A stretch of 55,804 nucleotides of DNA from Christensenella sp. UBA7703. Lineage in GTDB: Bacteria > Bacillota > Clostridia > Christensenellales > CAG-138. Below the pieces are notes generated by a model that had not been told where the DNA came from, did not search any database, and saw only the letters and a program-made list of their open reading frames with translations. The translations under genes were made by a program, and so were the position numbers. The stretch covers positions 1 through 55,804 of the forward strand of contig DLGD01000005.1 in assembly GCA_002482505.1 (NCBI GenBank). The letters are read 5' to 3'. Shown here in pieces: positions 32,827 to 40,672 of this stretch; the stretch's first letter is position 1; each line of letters opens with the position of its first letter.

Positions 32827-34092
32827 ATGAAAAAGATCATTGCTCTTCTGGCAGTCCTGACGATGGTGTTCGCTATGGTCGCCTGCGCCGCACCCGCGCC
32901 CGCAGCTGAACCGGAAACCGCCGCCACCGAAGCGCCCGCCGCCGAAGCGACGGAAGCCCCCGCCGAAGAACCGGCAGCCCCCGCTGTGAAAATCGGCGTT
33001 ATCCTCGTTCATGACGAGAACACGGGCTATGATGCAGCGCACATCGACGGTATCAAAGCCGCCGCAGAAGCAACCGGCATCCCCGCCGACAGCATCATCT
33101 GGAAGTACAACGTCACCGAAGATGAAAAGTGCTATGACACCGCGATCGACCTCGTCGAGCAGGGCTGCACCTATATCTTCTCCGACTGCTATGGCCATCA
33201 GTCCTACATGCAGCAGGCTGCCTCCGAGAATCCGGACGTGACCTTCGTCTCCATGACGGGCGACGGCGCCGCGCTGAGCAAGCTGCCGAACTTCAAAAAC
33301 GCATTCCCGCATACCTTTGAGTCCCGCTACGTGTCCGGCGTCGTCGCTGGCATGAAGCTCAAAGAGCTGATGGATGCAGGCACCGTGACCGATCCTTATG
33401 TTGGTTATGTTGGCGCTTTCCCGTATGCTGAAGTTGTCAGCGGCTACACCGCGTTCTTCCTCGGCATCCAGAGCATCGTCCCGACCGCCCACATGGACGT
33501 CATCTACACGAACTCTTGGTATGACCCGACCGCAGAAGCCGAAGCCGCCAACGCCCTGATGGCCAAAGGCGCGCACATCATCGGCCAGCATGCTGACTCC
33601 ACCGGCGCACCGGGCGCAGTCCAGACCGCTCTGGATGCAGGCTCCGTCGTGTACTGCGTTGGCTACAACATCGACATGCTTGCGGCAGCCCCGACCGCTG
33701 CGCTGACCTCTGCGCAGAACAACTGGGCTTCCTATTACACCTATGCCTTCAAAGCCGCCCTGGCTGGTGAAGACATCGTCACCGATTGGTCCGAAGGCTA
33801 TGCCACCGGCGCGAACATGATTTCGCCGCTCGGCCCGAGCTGTGCCGCGGGCACCGCAGAGAAGGTTGCCGAAGTGGAAGCTGCCATCAAAGACGGCACG
33901 CTGAACATCTTTGACACCGCGAAGTTCACCGTAGGCGGTCAGCCTGTCACCTCTTACCTCGCCATCGACACTGACGGCGACTGGGTTGGCGACACCGGCG
34001 AAGCCATCGAAAACGGTATCTTCTTCGAGTCCAAACTCCGCAGCGCACCGTACTTCGGCCTGCGCATCGACGGCATCACCGAATTGAGCTAA
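32827..34092 (+). CDS. BMP family substrate-binding lipoprotein of a nucleoside ABC importer
   Basis: A 421-residue exported lipoprotein. The signal peptide ends at a lipobox (FAMVAC, lipid-modified Cys 20), then an Ala/Pro/Glu-rich tether (about 21-55) precedes the binding domain. That domain starts KIGVILVHDENTGYDAAH and contains ESRYVSGVVAGMKLKELMD and GQHADSTGAPGAVQTAL. BMP/PnrA proteins bind purine nucleosides. The gene uses a strong C-ending codon bias and its own promoter and terminators, so it is probably expressed far above the ATPase and permease genes that follow at 34332-37962, as is normal for binding proteins. Confidence 0.92.
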   Translation: MKKIIALLAVLTMVFAMVACAAPAPAAEPETAATEAPAAEATEAPAEEPAAPAVKIGVILVHDENTGYDAAHIDGIKAAAEATGIPADSIIWKYNVTEDEKCYDTAIDLVEQGCTYIFSDCYGHQSYMQQAASENPDVTFVSMTGDGAALSKLPNFKNAFPHTFESRYVSGVVAGMKLKELMDAGTVTDPYVGYVGAFPYAEVVSGYTAFFLGIQSIVPTAHMDVIYTNSWYDPTAEAEAANALMAKGAHIIGQHADSTGAPGAVQTALDAGSVVYCVGYNIDMLAAAPTAALTSAQNNWASYYTYAFKAALAGEDIVTDWSEGYATGANMISPLGPSCAAGTAEKVAEVEAAIKDGTLNIFDTAKFTVGGQPVTSYLAIDTDGDWVGDTGEAIENGIFFESKLRSAPYFGLRIDGITELS

Positions 34093-34119
34093 AAAATCGT
34101 TGCCATAGAGCAAACGAAA

Positions 34120-34153
34120 GCAAAGGGGAGACGGACCTCCGTTTCCCCTTTGC
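34120..34153 (+). other. Long hairpin in the 3' end of the BMP lipoprotein message
   Basis: A stem of up to 16 bp with one G-U (GCAAAGGGGAGACGGA and complement). No T tract follows, so it could stabilise the message 3' end ahead of the true terminator at 34183. Confidence 0.6.
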
Positions 34154-34182
34154 CATACCTACGATTTGTTTTTTACTCGAGG

Positions 34183-34208
34183 GAGAGTGGCGCCGCCGCT
34201 CTCTTTTT
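34183..34208 (+). terminator. Rho-independent terminator after the BMP lipoprotein gene
   Basis: GAGAGTGG / CCGCTCTC (8 bp, one G-U, 5-base loop) followed by TTTTT. Confidence 0.75.
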
Positions 34209-34259
34209 GCGTATGACGGAACAATGTTTTTTTATTTCGCAAGGAATCGTACGTTTTTG

Positions 34260-34289
34260 TTTACATTGTGTTCACCCGTGTGCTAAAAT
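34260..34289 (+). promoter_or_regulatory. Promoter of the BMP transporter ATPase-permease operon
   Basis: TTTACA, 18-base spacer, TAAAAT preceded by an extended TGC. The sequences TTCACC and GTGCTA also occur in the lipoprotein-gene promoter, so both may answer to the same regulator. Confidence 0.5.
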
Positions 34290-34331
34290 ATTTTCAGCAA
34301 GTCTTAATCAAATATAGAAGGGGTCAAGCAT

Positions 34332-35870
34332 GTGGATAGTTCAATAGCGATCCGAATGGTCAACATCACCAAGACCTTCGGTGAGGTGGTAGCGAACAAC
34401 AAAGTTTGCCTTGACATCCAGCGAGGGGAAATTCTCTCTCTGCTCGGTGAAAACGGCAGCGGAAAAACCACGCTCATGAATATGCTGGCGGGCATTTATT
34501 TCCCTGACAGCGGCGAGATCACCATCAACGGAAAACCCGTCACCATCGCTTCTCCGAAGGACGCATTCGACCTGCACATCGGCATGATTCACCAGCACTT
34601 CAAGCTGGTAGACGTTTTAACAGCGGCAGAAAACATCATATTGGGGCTGAATGAAACGACGGTTGTCGATCTTAAGCGCGTGCGCGAATCGGTCAAGCAG
34701 ATTTGCGATCGGTATGGCTTTGTCGTCGACCCCAATAAAAAAGTGTACGACATGTCCGTCTCGGAAAAGCAGACTCTGGAAATCGTCAAGGTGCTTTACC
34801 GCGGCGCGGACATCCTGATCCTCGACGAACCGACCGCCGTTCTTACGCCGCAGGAAACGCAGAAGCTTTTTTGCGTGATGCGCAACATGAAGGCGGACGG
34901 AAAGTCCATCATCATCATCACGCACAAGCTGCACGAGGTCATGGAAATCTCCGATCGCGTTGCTGTTTTGCGGAAGGGACAGTACATCGGCGATGTGCCG
35001 ACTTCGGAAACAAACGCGATGAAGCTGACGGAAATGATGGTCGGCAGAGCGGTGTCGCTGGATATCGAACGCTCCGAGCCCGTCAATCCCAAACCGCGCC
35101 TGATCGTGAAAAACCTCAACGTCTGCGATAAAGACGGTGTAGCGCGCCTGTGCGACGTGAACTTCACCGCCTACAGCGGCGAGATTCTCGGCGTTGCGGG
35201 CATCTCCGGAAGCGGGCAGAAAGAACTGCTGGAAGCCATCGCAGGCTTGCAGAACTGCCGCGATTGCAGCACGATTGAGTTCATCTCGGAAAAAGACGAA
35301 AAGAAACTGATTTCCGGCATGCATCCGCTCGACATCAAAAACCTTGGCGTCGCGCTTGCGTTTGTTCCGGAAGACCGTCTCGGCATGGGCCTCGTCGGCA
35401 GCATGAACCTGACGGACAATATGATGCTCAGAAGCTACCGGGACGGCAAAGGCCCGATCGCAAACCGAAAAACACCTAAAAAGCTAGCGGAGACCGTCGT
35501 GCATGACCTTGAGGTCGTAACTCCCAGCATCAACACTCCCGTTCGCAGGCTTTCCGGCGGAAATGTGCAGAAAGTCCTCGTCGGACGCGAAATCGCCATG
35601 CAACCGCAGCTTCTGATGTCTGCATATGCGGTGCGCGGCCTGGATATCAACACTTCGTACAACATCTATCATCTTTTGAGCGAACAGAAAAAGCGCGGTG
35701 CTTCCGTTATCTTCGTTGGTGAAGATCTGGACGTGCTGTTAGAGCTGTGCGATCGCATCATGGTTTTGTGCTCAGGACGTGTGAACGACATCGTCGATGC
35801 GCGCACAACCACGAAAGATGAGGTTGGATACCTGATGACGTATTTGAAGGAAGGGGGAACGAAGGCGTGA
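34332..35870 (+). CDS. Nucleoside (BMP-type) ABC importer, double ATP-binding protein
   Basis: A 512-residue protein with two ATPase domains and a GTG start (AAGGGG upstream; the overlapping ATG is out of frame and stops). Domain 1: Walker A GENGSGKTT (39-47), signature region MSVSEKQTLEIVKVL, Walker B ILILDEPTAVLTP, H-loop IIITHKLHE. Domain 2: GISGSGQKELLEAIAG, intact signature RRLSGGNVQKVLVGREIA, but the Walker B region reads LLMSAYAVRGLD, without the usual acidic and Gln/Pro residues (commonly QPTRGLD). The second site is therefore probably degenerate, as in other YufO/RbsA-type proteins. It overlaps the first permease by four bases. Confidence 0.92.
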   Translation: MDSSIAIRMVNITKTFGEVVANNKVCLDIQRGEILSLLGENGSGKTTLMNMLAGIYFPDSGEITINGKPVTIASPKDAFDLHIGMIHQHFKLVDVLTAAENIILGLNETTVVDLKRVRESVKQICDRYGFVVDPNKKVYDMSVSEKQTLEIVKVLYRGADILILDEPTAVLTPQETQKLFCVMRNMKADGKSIIIITHKLHEVMEISDRVAVLRKGQYIGDVPTSETNAMKLTEMMVGRAVSLDIERSEPVNPKPRLIVKNLNVCDKDGVARLCDVNFTAYSGEILGVAGISGSGQKELLEAIAGLQNCRDCSTIEFISEKDEKKLISGMHPLDIKNLGVALAFVPEDRLGMGLVGSMNLTDNMMLRSYRDGKGPIANRKTPKKLAETVVHDLEVVTPSINTPVRRLSGGNVQKVLVGREIAMQPQLLMSAYAVRGLDINTSYNIYHLLSEQKKRGASVIFVGEDLDVLLELCDRIMVLCSGRVNDIVDARTTTKDEVGYLMTYLKEGGTKA

Positions 35871-36982
35871 GTAAGAAGAAAGCAATCGTCCATCACGAAC
35901 CGCTCGTTCGCATGTCGAAACGGGACGGAGTCCCTCTCTGGAAGTCGCTCGGGATTCGGCTGATCGGTCTGACGCTCGCACTCGTTGTCTGCGCGGTCAT
36001 CATCTATGCACTCACGAAGCTTAACCCGCTGAAAGTGTATGCAGCGATGATCAAGGGCGCGTTTGGCACCAACAAGCGCATGTGGGTCACGATTCGAGAT
36101 ATCATGATGCTGTTGTGCATCGCAGTCGGTCTTGCGCCTGCGTTCAAGATGCGCTTCTGGAACATCGGCGCAGAAGGTCAGGTGCTTGCCGGCGGTATCG
36201 TCTCCGCAGCATGCATGATCTACCTTGGCAAGTCGATGTCCACGCTGCCGCTGCTGCTGCTCATGTTTGCGCTCAGCATCATCGCGGGTGGCATCTGGGG
36301 CACGATTCCGGCAATTTTTAAAGCGCGCTGGAATGCAAACGAAACGCTCTTTACGCTGATGATGAACTATATCGCAATTCAGCTAACAAGTTTCTTCGTT
36401 GCAAAATGGGAGAATCCATTCGGCTCTAACACGGTCGGCATCATCAACACCACAACAAAGTCGGGTTGGTTTCCGCCGCTGTTCGGGCAGATGTATGCAC
36501 TCAACGTGATCATTGTTCTCACCATCGCAGTCCTGATGTATCTTTACCTGCGCTATAGCAAGCAAGGATATGAGATTGCGGTCGTTGGCGAAAGCGAGAA
36601 CACCGCGCGTTATGCGGCGATCAATGTTAAGAACGTCGTGATTCGCACGATGGCAATCTCCGGCGCAATCTGTGGTATTGCCGGATTCATCGCTGTCGCG
36701 GGAGCTAGCCACACGATCTCCACCAGCACGGCGGGAGGGCAGGGCTTTACCGCCATCATCGTCGCCTGGCTCGCACAGTTCAACACATTCATCATGATTG
36801 CCATCTCCTCGTTGCTCGTGTTCCTTGAAAAAGGCGCGATCGAAATTGCGTCCCAGTTTGACCTCAACGACTTCGTGTCCGAAATGATTACAGGCATCAT
36901 TCTGTTCTTCATCCTCGGCAGCGAATTCTTCATCAACTACAAAGTTCGTTTCCGTCGCGGAAAGAAGGAGGCAGGCAAATGA
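35867..36982 (+). CDS. Nucleoside ABC importer permease 1
   Basis: A 371-residue permease of the BPD_transp_2 (branched-chain amino acid/nucleoside) family with about nine or ten membrane spans. The conserved RFWNIGAEGQVLAGGIVSA motif and the EAA-like cytoplasmic loop VVGESENTARYAAINVK are visible. It overlaps both the ATPase gene and permease 2 by four bases, so the three are co-translated. It would form half of the channel that passes nucleosides delivered by the lipoprotein. Confidence 0.92.
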   Translation: MSKKKAIVHHEPLVRMSKRDGVPLWKSLGIRLIGLTLALVVCAVIIYALTKLNPLKVYAAMIKGAFGTNKRMWVTIRDIMMLLCIAVGLAPAFKMRFWNIGAEGQVLAGGIVSAACMIYLGKSMSTLPLLLLMFALSIIAGGIWGTIPAIFKARWNANETLFTLMMNYIAIQLTSFFVAKWENPFGSNTVGIINTTTKSGWFPPLFGQMYALNVIIVLTIAVLMYLYLRYSKQGYEIAVVGESENTARYAAINVKNVVIRTMAISGAICGIAGFIAVAGASHTISTSTAGGQGFTAIIVAWLAQFNTFIMIAISSLLVFLEKGAIEIASQFDLNDFVSEMITGIILFFILGSEFFINYKVRFRRGKKEAGK

Positions 36983-37962
36983 CGCAGATCATCTCCTTAA
37001 TTCAGGCTGCCGTTGTCTTCGGCACTGTCATCATGTTTGGCGCGGTTGGCGAAATTCTCGCAGAGAAATCCGGCAACCTCAACCTTGGCGTTCCGGGCAT
37101 CATGTATCTCGGCGGCATCGCAGGGCTCATTGCAGCGTTTGTGTATGAAAGCAACGTTGCAAGCCCGATCCCGTTTGTCTCCCTGCTCATCACAGTATTC
37201 GCGGCGTTTGTCGCAGCAATGCTCGGCGGGCTCATCTACGCGGTTTTGACCATTACGCTGCGTGCAAATCAGAACGTAACAGGCCTTACGCTGACCATCT
37301 TCGGCGGCGGCTTCGCAAATCTCTTTGGCGGCACGCTAAATAAGATGGCTGGCGGTGTTGGCCAAATTTCTGTTGCGATGACAAGCGGAGCGTTTCGTAC
37401 GACGATTCCGGAGCTAGCAAACCTCGGTGCAGTCGGCAAGATATTCTTCTCTTATGGGTTTATGGTGTATCTTGCAATCATCCTCGCATTCCTCGTAAGC
37501 TGGTTCATCAACAAGACCAGCGTTGGACTCAATCTACGCGCAGTCGGTGAAAACCCGGCGACAGCGGACGCTGCAGGTATCAACGTGACACGTTATAAAT
37601 ACCTCGCAACCTGCATCGGCGCGGGCATCTCCGGCCTTGGCGGACTGTACTATACGATGGACTATATCAAAGGCACCTGGTCGACCGACGGCAGCATCGA
37701 AAAGCTGGGTTGGCTCGCGGTTGCGCTGGTTATCTTCGCAACGTGGAAGCCGCGCAGAAGCATCTGGGGCAGCTATCTCTTTGGCGCGTTGTTCTGGCTC
37801 TTCTTCTACATTCCAGGGCTTACGCGAAGCTCGCAGGAGATATTCAAGATGCTCCCGTATCTTGCGACGCTGTTTGTGCTGATTATGGTTGCTCTGCGCA
37901 AGAAGCGCGAGGATCAACCGCCGCATAGCCTTGGCATTGCCTATTTCCGAGAAGAACGATAA
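36979..37962 (+). CDS. Nucleoside ABC importer permease 2
   Basis: A 327-residue permease of the same family as its neighbour but shorter. The N-terminal motif GAVGEILAEKSGNLNLGVPG is the hallmark of the YufQ-like partner, and the cytoplasmic loop reads AVGENPATADAAGINVTRYK. About eight or nine membrane spans. It pairs with permease 1. The operon ends at the terminator at 37978. Confidence 0.92.
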   Translation: MTQIISLIQAAVVFGTVIMFGAVGEILAEKSGNLNLGVPGIMYLGGIAGLIAAFVYESNVASPIPFVSLLITVFAAFVAAMLGGLIYAVLTITLRANQNVTGLTLTIFGGGFANLFGGTLNKMAGGVGQISVAMTSGAFRTTIPELANLGAVGKIFFSYGFMVYLAIILAFLVSWFINKTSVGLNLRAVGENPATADAAGINVTRYKYLATCIGAGISGLGGLYYTMDYIKGTWSTDGSIEKLGWLAVALVIFATWKPRRSIWGSYLFGALFWLFFYIPGLTRSSQEIFKMLPYLATLFVLIMVALRKKREDQPPHSLGIAYFREER

Positions 37963-37977
37963 GACAAATCAATTTCA

Positions 37978-38010
37978 AAACCCGCGCTGGGAAACCGCTC
38001 GGGTTTCTTT
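37978..38010 (+). terminator. Terminator of the BMP transporter operon
   Basis: AAACCCG (37978-37984) pairs with CGGGTTT (38000-38006) with an internal GC pair, followed by CTTTTG. Confidence 0.65.
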
Positions 38011-38133
38011 TGTTCGATGCGATAAAAGCAAATAGACCTTGGAAGAAACGCGTTTTTTGCATTGATTTGTCTGCAACAAAAATATATATGCTAAAATATA
38101 TTTTGTTTCCTCAAATTTTTAGAGAATTCTCTG

Positions 38134-38162
38134 TTGAATTGCGGTTCTTAGGAGGATATAAT
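38134..38162 (+). promoter_or_regulatory. Promoter of the serC-serA operon
   Basis: TTGAAT, 17-base spacer, TATAAT. The leader before the serC ATG is about 50 bases. A chance AGGAGG lies inside the spacer. Confidence 0.65.
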
Positions 38163-38217
38163 GTAGTCGAACAGCCATTTCTCGCATATCATAAAAAATT
38201 CTTTAGGAGTGAGTAGT

Positions 38218-39306
38218 ATGAAATACGACCGTATCTACAATTTTTCTGCGGGACCCGCAACCATGCCTGTTGAAGTGCTCGAAGAAGTCGCGGCCGAAAT
38301 GATGAACTACAAGGGCAGCGGCATGTGCGTCATGGAGATGTCCCACCGTTCGAAGGTCTATCAGACCATCATCGACGAAGCGGAAGCGGACCTGCGCGAG
38401 CTCATGAACATTCCGAACAACTACAAAGTGCTCTTTATCCAGGGCGGCGCAACGTTGCAGTTTGCAATGGTTCCGGCAAACCTGATGAAGAACGGCGTTG
38501 CGGACTATATTGTCACCGGCGCCTGGTCGAAAAAGGCCGCCGAAGAAGCGAAGAAATACGGCAAGGTCAACGTCATTGCAACCAGCAAGGACAAGAACTT
38601 CAGCTACGTTCCCGATGTCAGCGATCTGCCCATCGATCCGGATGCGGATTATGTCTATATCTGCGAAAATGAAACCATCCATGGTACAACCTATGCCGAA
38701 CTGCCGAATACCAAGGGCAAGATTCTGGTTTCTGACCAGTCGTCTATGTTCCTTTCTAAGCCCTGCAACGTTTCCGATTATGGCATGATCTATGCCGGCG
38801 TTCAGAAAAACGTTGGTCCCGCCGGCATGGTGGTCGTCATCATCCGCGAGGACTTGATCCGTAAAGATCTGCCGGAATGGGTGCCCACCTACATGAGCTA
38901 CGACATCCACGCGGAGAACGGCTCCATGTACAACACGCCGAACTGCTGGGCGATCTATGTCTGCGGCAAGGTGTTCAAGTATCTCAAGAAGATCGGCGGT
39001 CTTTCCGCAATGCAGGCGATCAACGAGGACAAAGCCAAGGTGCTCTACGATTTCCTCGATTCCAGCAAGATGTTCCGCGGCACAGTGGAAAAGCGCTATC
39101 GTTCGCTGATGAACATCCCGTTTGTGACGGGTGACGAAGCACTGGACGCAAAAGTCGTTGCCGCGACGAAGGCTGCCGGATACGACAACCTCAAGGGACA
39201 CAAGAGCGTTGGCGGCTTGCGCGCATCCACCTATAACGCCATGCCGAAAGAAGGCGTGGTCGCGCTGGTCGACTTCCTCAAGAAGTTTGAAGCAGAGAAC
39301 AAGTAA
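38218..39306 (+). CDS. serC: Phosphoserine aminotransferase
   Basis: A 362-residue PLP aminotransferase starting at ATG 38218 (AGGAG eight bases upstream; a GTG at 38209 overlaps the ribosome site). Diagnostic stretches are RIYNFSAGPATMPVEVLEE, MEMSHRSKVYQTIID, the FIQGGATLQFAMVP cofactor loop and the PLP lysine in IYAGVQKNVGPAGMVVV. It converts 3-phosphohydroxypyruvate and glutamate to phosphoserine. serA follows after 25 bases, so two steps of serine synthesis are one operon; a phosphoserine phosphatase is not in the window. Confidence 0.96.
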   Translation: MKYDRIYNFSAGPATMPVEVLEEVAAEMMNYKGSGMCVMEMSHRSKVYQTIIDEAEADLRELMNIPNNYKVLFIQGGATLQFAMVPANLMKNGVADYIVTGAWSKKAAEEAKKYGKVNVIATSKDKNFSYVPDVSDLPIDPDADYVYICENETIHGTTYAELPNTKGKILVSDQSSMFLSKPCNVSDYGMIYAGVQKNVGPAGMVVVIIREDLIRKDLPEWVPTYMSYDIHAENGSMYNTPNCWAIYVCGKVFKYLKKIGGLSAMQAINEDKAKVLYDFLDSSKMFRGTVEKRYRSLMNIPFVTGDEALDAKVVAATKAAGYDNLKGHKSVGGLRASTYNAMPKEGVVALVDFLKKFEAENK

Positions 39307-39331
39307 GAACAACGCATAGAGGAGAAACGCT

Positions 39332-40246
39332 ATGATTAAGATTCTTGCCAGCGACGGTATGGAAAAGAGCGCAATCGCGGCGCTTGAAGCAAAAGGTTGC
39401 CAGGTTGATGTGAAGTTCTATGATCCCGACGCGCTTTGCGAAGCAGTGAAGGATTATGACGTGCTCGTCGTGCGCAGCGCGACCAAAGTGCGCGAACCAC
39501 AGATCAACGCGGCTTGCATGACCGGCAAACTCAAGCTCGTCATCCGCGCGGGTGTGGGTATCGACAACATTGACAAAGTCTGCGCAGAAGGCCGCGGCAT
39601 CTCCGTTTGCAACACGCCAAGAGCCAGCTCGGACGCGGTTGCAGAGCTTGCCCTTGGGCATATGTTCTCCTGTGCGCGCTTTCTCTCCGCTGCGGGTCAC
39701 ACCATGCGCGAAGGCAAATGGGAGAAAAAGTCCTATGAAGGCATCGAGCTTTCCGGCAAGACCGTCGGCATCGTGGGCTATGGCCGAATTGGTCAAGCAC
39801 TCGGCCGCCGTTGCCAGGCGCTGGGCATGAAGGTGCTTGCTTACGACATCTACAAGGTGCCGGAACTCGAATGCGAAACCATGCGCTATGTCGAGATGGA
39901 TGAGCTGCTCAAGACCTCCGACATCATCTCGCTGCATGTTCCGTCGCTGCCCGGCCAGCCGCTGGTCAGCCGCGAAGCGCTCGCGATGATGAAGGATCGC
40001 GTCATCATCATCAATACCTCCCGCGGCACCAACGTGGACGAAGCAGCGTTGCTCGAAGCACTCGAGAGCGGCAAAGTTTACGGTGCAGGTCTGGATGTAT
40101 TTGCAGAAGAGCCGAGCAAGAACGAAGCGCTCTACAAGCACCCGCGCGTGAGCAGCACCCCGCACATCGGCGCATCCACCGAAGAAGCGCAGGCACGTAT
40201 CGGTGCGGAAATCGTTGATTTGATCTCCAAAGCGTTCAACCTGTAA
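39332..40246 (+). CDS. serA: D-3-phosphoglycerate dehydrogenase, short form
   Basis: A 304-residue D-2-hydroxyacid dehydrogenase. The Rossmann motif is VGIVGYGRIGQALGRRC, the substrate Arg lies in INTSRGTNVDEAALLEAL and the catalytic His in STPHIGAST. VIRAGVGIDNID and VCNTPRASSDAVAELALGHM are typical of SerA. The C-terminal regulatory ACT domain of longer SerA proteins is absent, so serine feedback through that domain is not expected. GAGGAGA precedes the ATG. The neighbouring serC supports the assignment over other hydroxyacid dehydrogenases. Confidence 0.93.
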   Translation: MIKILASDGMEKSAIAALEAKGCQVDVKFYDPDALCEAVKDYDVLVVRSATKVREPQINAACMTGKLKLVIRAGVGIDNIDKVCAEGRGISVCNTPRASSDAVAELALGHMFSCARFLSAAGHTMREGKWEKKSYEGIELSGKTVGIVGYGRIGQALGRRCQALGMKVLAYDIYKVPELECETMRYVEMDELLKTSDIISLHVPSLPGQPLVSREALAMMKDRVIIINTSRGTNVDEAALLEALESGKVYGAGLDVFAEEPSKNEALYKHPRVSSTPHIGASTEEAQARIGAEIVDLISKAFNL

Positions 40247-40268
40247 ACGAATATCACGCATCTCAAGG

Positions 40269-40300
40269 GTCTCCGGCGGAATTGCCGGAGACTCTTTTTC
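40269..40300 (+). terminator. Terminator of the serC-serA operon
   Basis: A perfect 9-bp stem GTCTCCGGC / GCCGGAGAC with a 6-base loop, followed by TCTTTTTC. Confidence 0.9.
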
Positions 40301-40349
40301 TCGCGAAGAGTCTTTCACCGGATATCTTTGTGCTTCGAATGCCGGGAAG

Positions 40350-40396
40350 CCACAATATATTGATTTTGTCTGTTGGAAATCTACTATATTTTGTAT
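40350..40396 (+). promoter_or_regulatory. Distal pair of NrdR-box-like sites
   Basis: Two 16-bp sites at 40350-40365 and 40381-40396, separated by 15 bp (31 bp start to start). They match the NrdR-box consensus acaCwATATATwGtgt at about 13 and 12 of 16 positions by eye. They overlap a possible promoter, TTGATT (40360), 16-base spacer, TACTAT (40382). Tandem sites three helical turns apart are the usual NrdR arrangement. Confidence 0.55.
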
Positions 40397-40581
40397 CCAA
40401 TTTTCAGATAATTTATGAAATCTTTCTAAACATTCAACATGTTTATACACGTTATACAGAGGATATGCAATTCCCGTTGCTATGTCACTCTTGCAAGAAT
40501 CTTGAATTTGCGCGGACTTTACATCTTTTTGATCTTTGGCTTCGTTTTCCTCACAATTGTCCACAGCCTGTCCACTGAATA
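40397..40581. other. Intergenic stretch between NrdR-like site pairs
   Basis: AT-rich, with no convincing gene. A 65-codon open frame (40439-40636) has no ribosome site and crosses the proximal promoter. Two DnaA-box-like nonamers, TTGTCCACA (40557) and CTGTCCACT (40568), are present. Confidence 0.35.
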
Positions 40582-40639
40582 TATCAATATTTGGTATGCA
40601 AGATCGTCTATTGACACAAAATATAGCGCAGGCTAAACT
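40582..40639 (+). promoter_or_regulatory. nrdD promoter with proximal NrdR-box-like pair
   Basis: TTGACA (40611-40616), 17-base spacer, TAAACT (40634-40639). A good NrdR-like box overlaps the -35 and spacer (40614-40629, about 13 of 16). A weaker one lies 32 bp upstream (40582-40597, about 10 of 16). Confidence 0.6.
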
Positions 40640-40672
40640 GATATTGCACATCAAACGGGAGGGATAAGGGAC

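Noticed and set aside
38150..38166. AGGAGG followed by ATG TAG, looking like a minimal start-stop regulatory ORF before serC
   Set aside because: The same bases form the spacer and -10 box (TATAAT) of a good promoter, so they are upstream of the transcript start and would not be in the mRNA.
40439..40636. A 65-codon hydrophobic open frame before nrdD
   Set aside because: It has no ribosome site, and its end runs through the nrdD promoter and NrdR-like boxes.
40397..40672. A cobalamin or other riboswitch in the nrdD leader
   Set aside because: No conserved riboswitch box found; the strong proximal promoter makes the real leader only about 30 bases.
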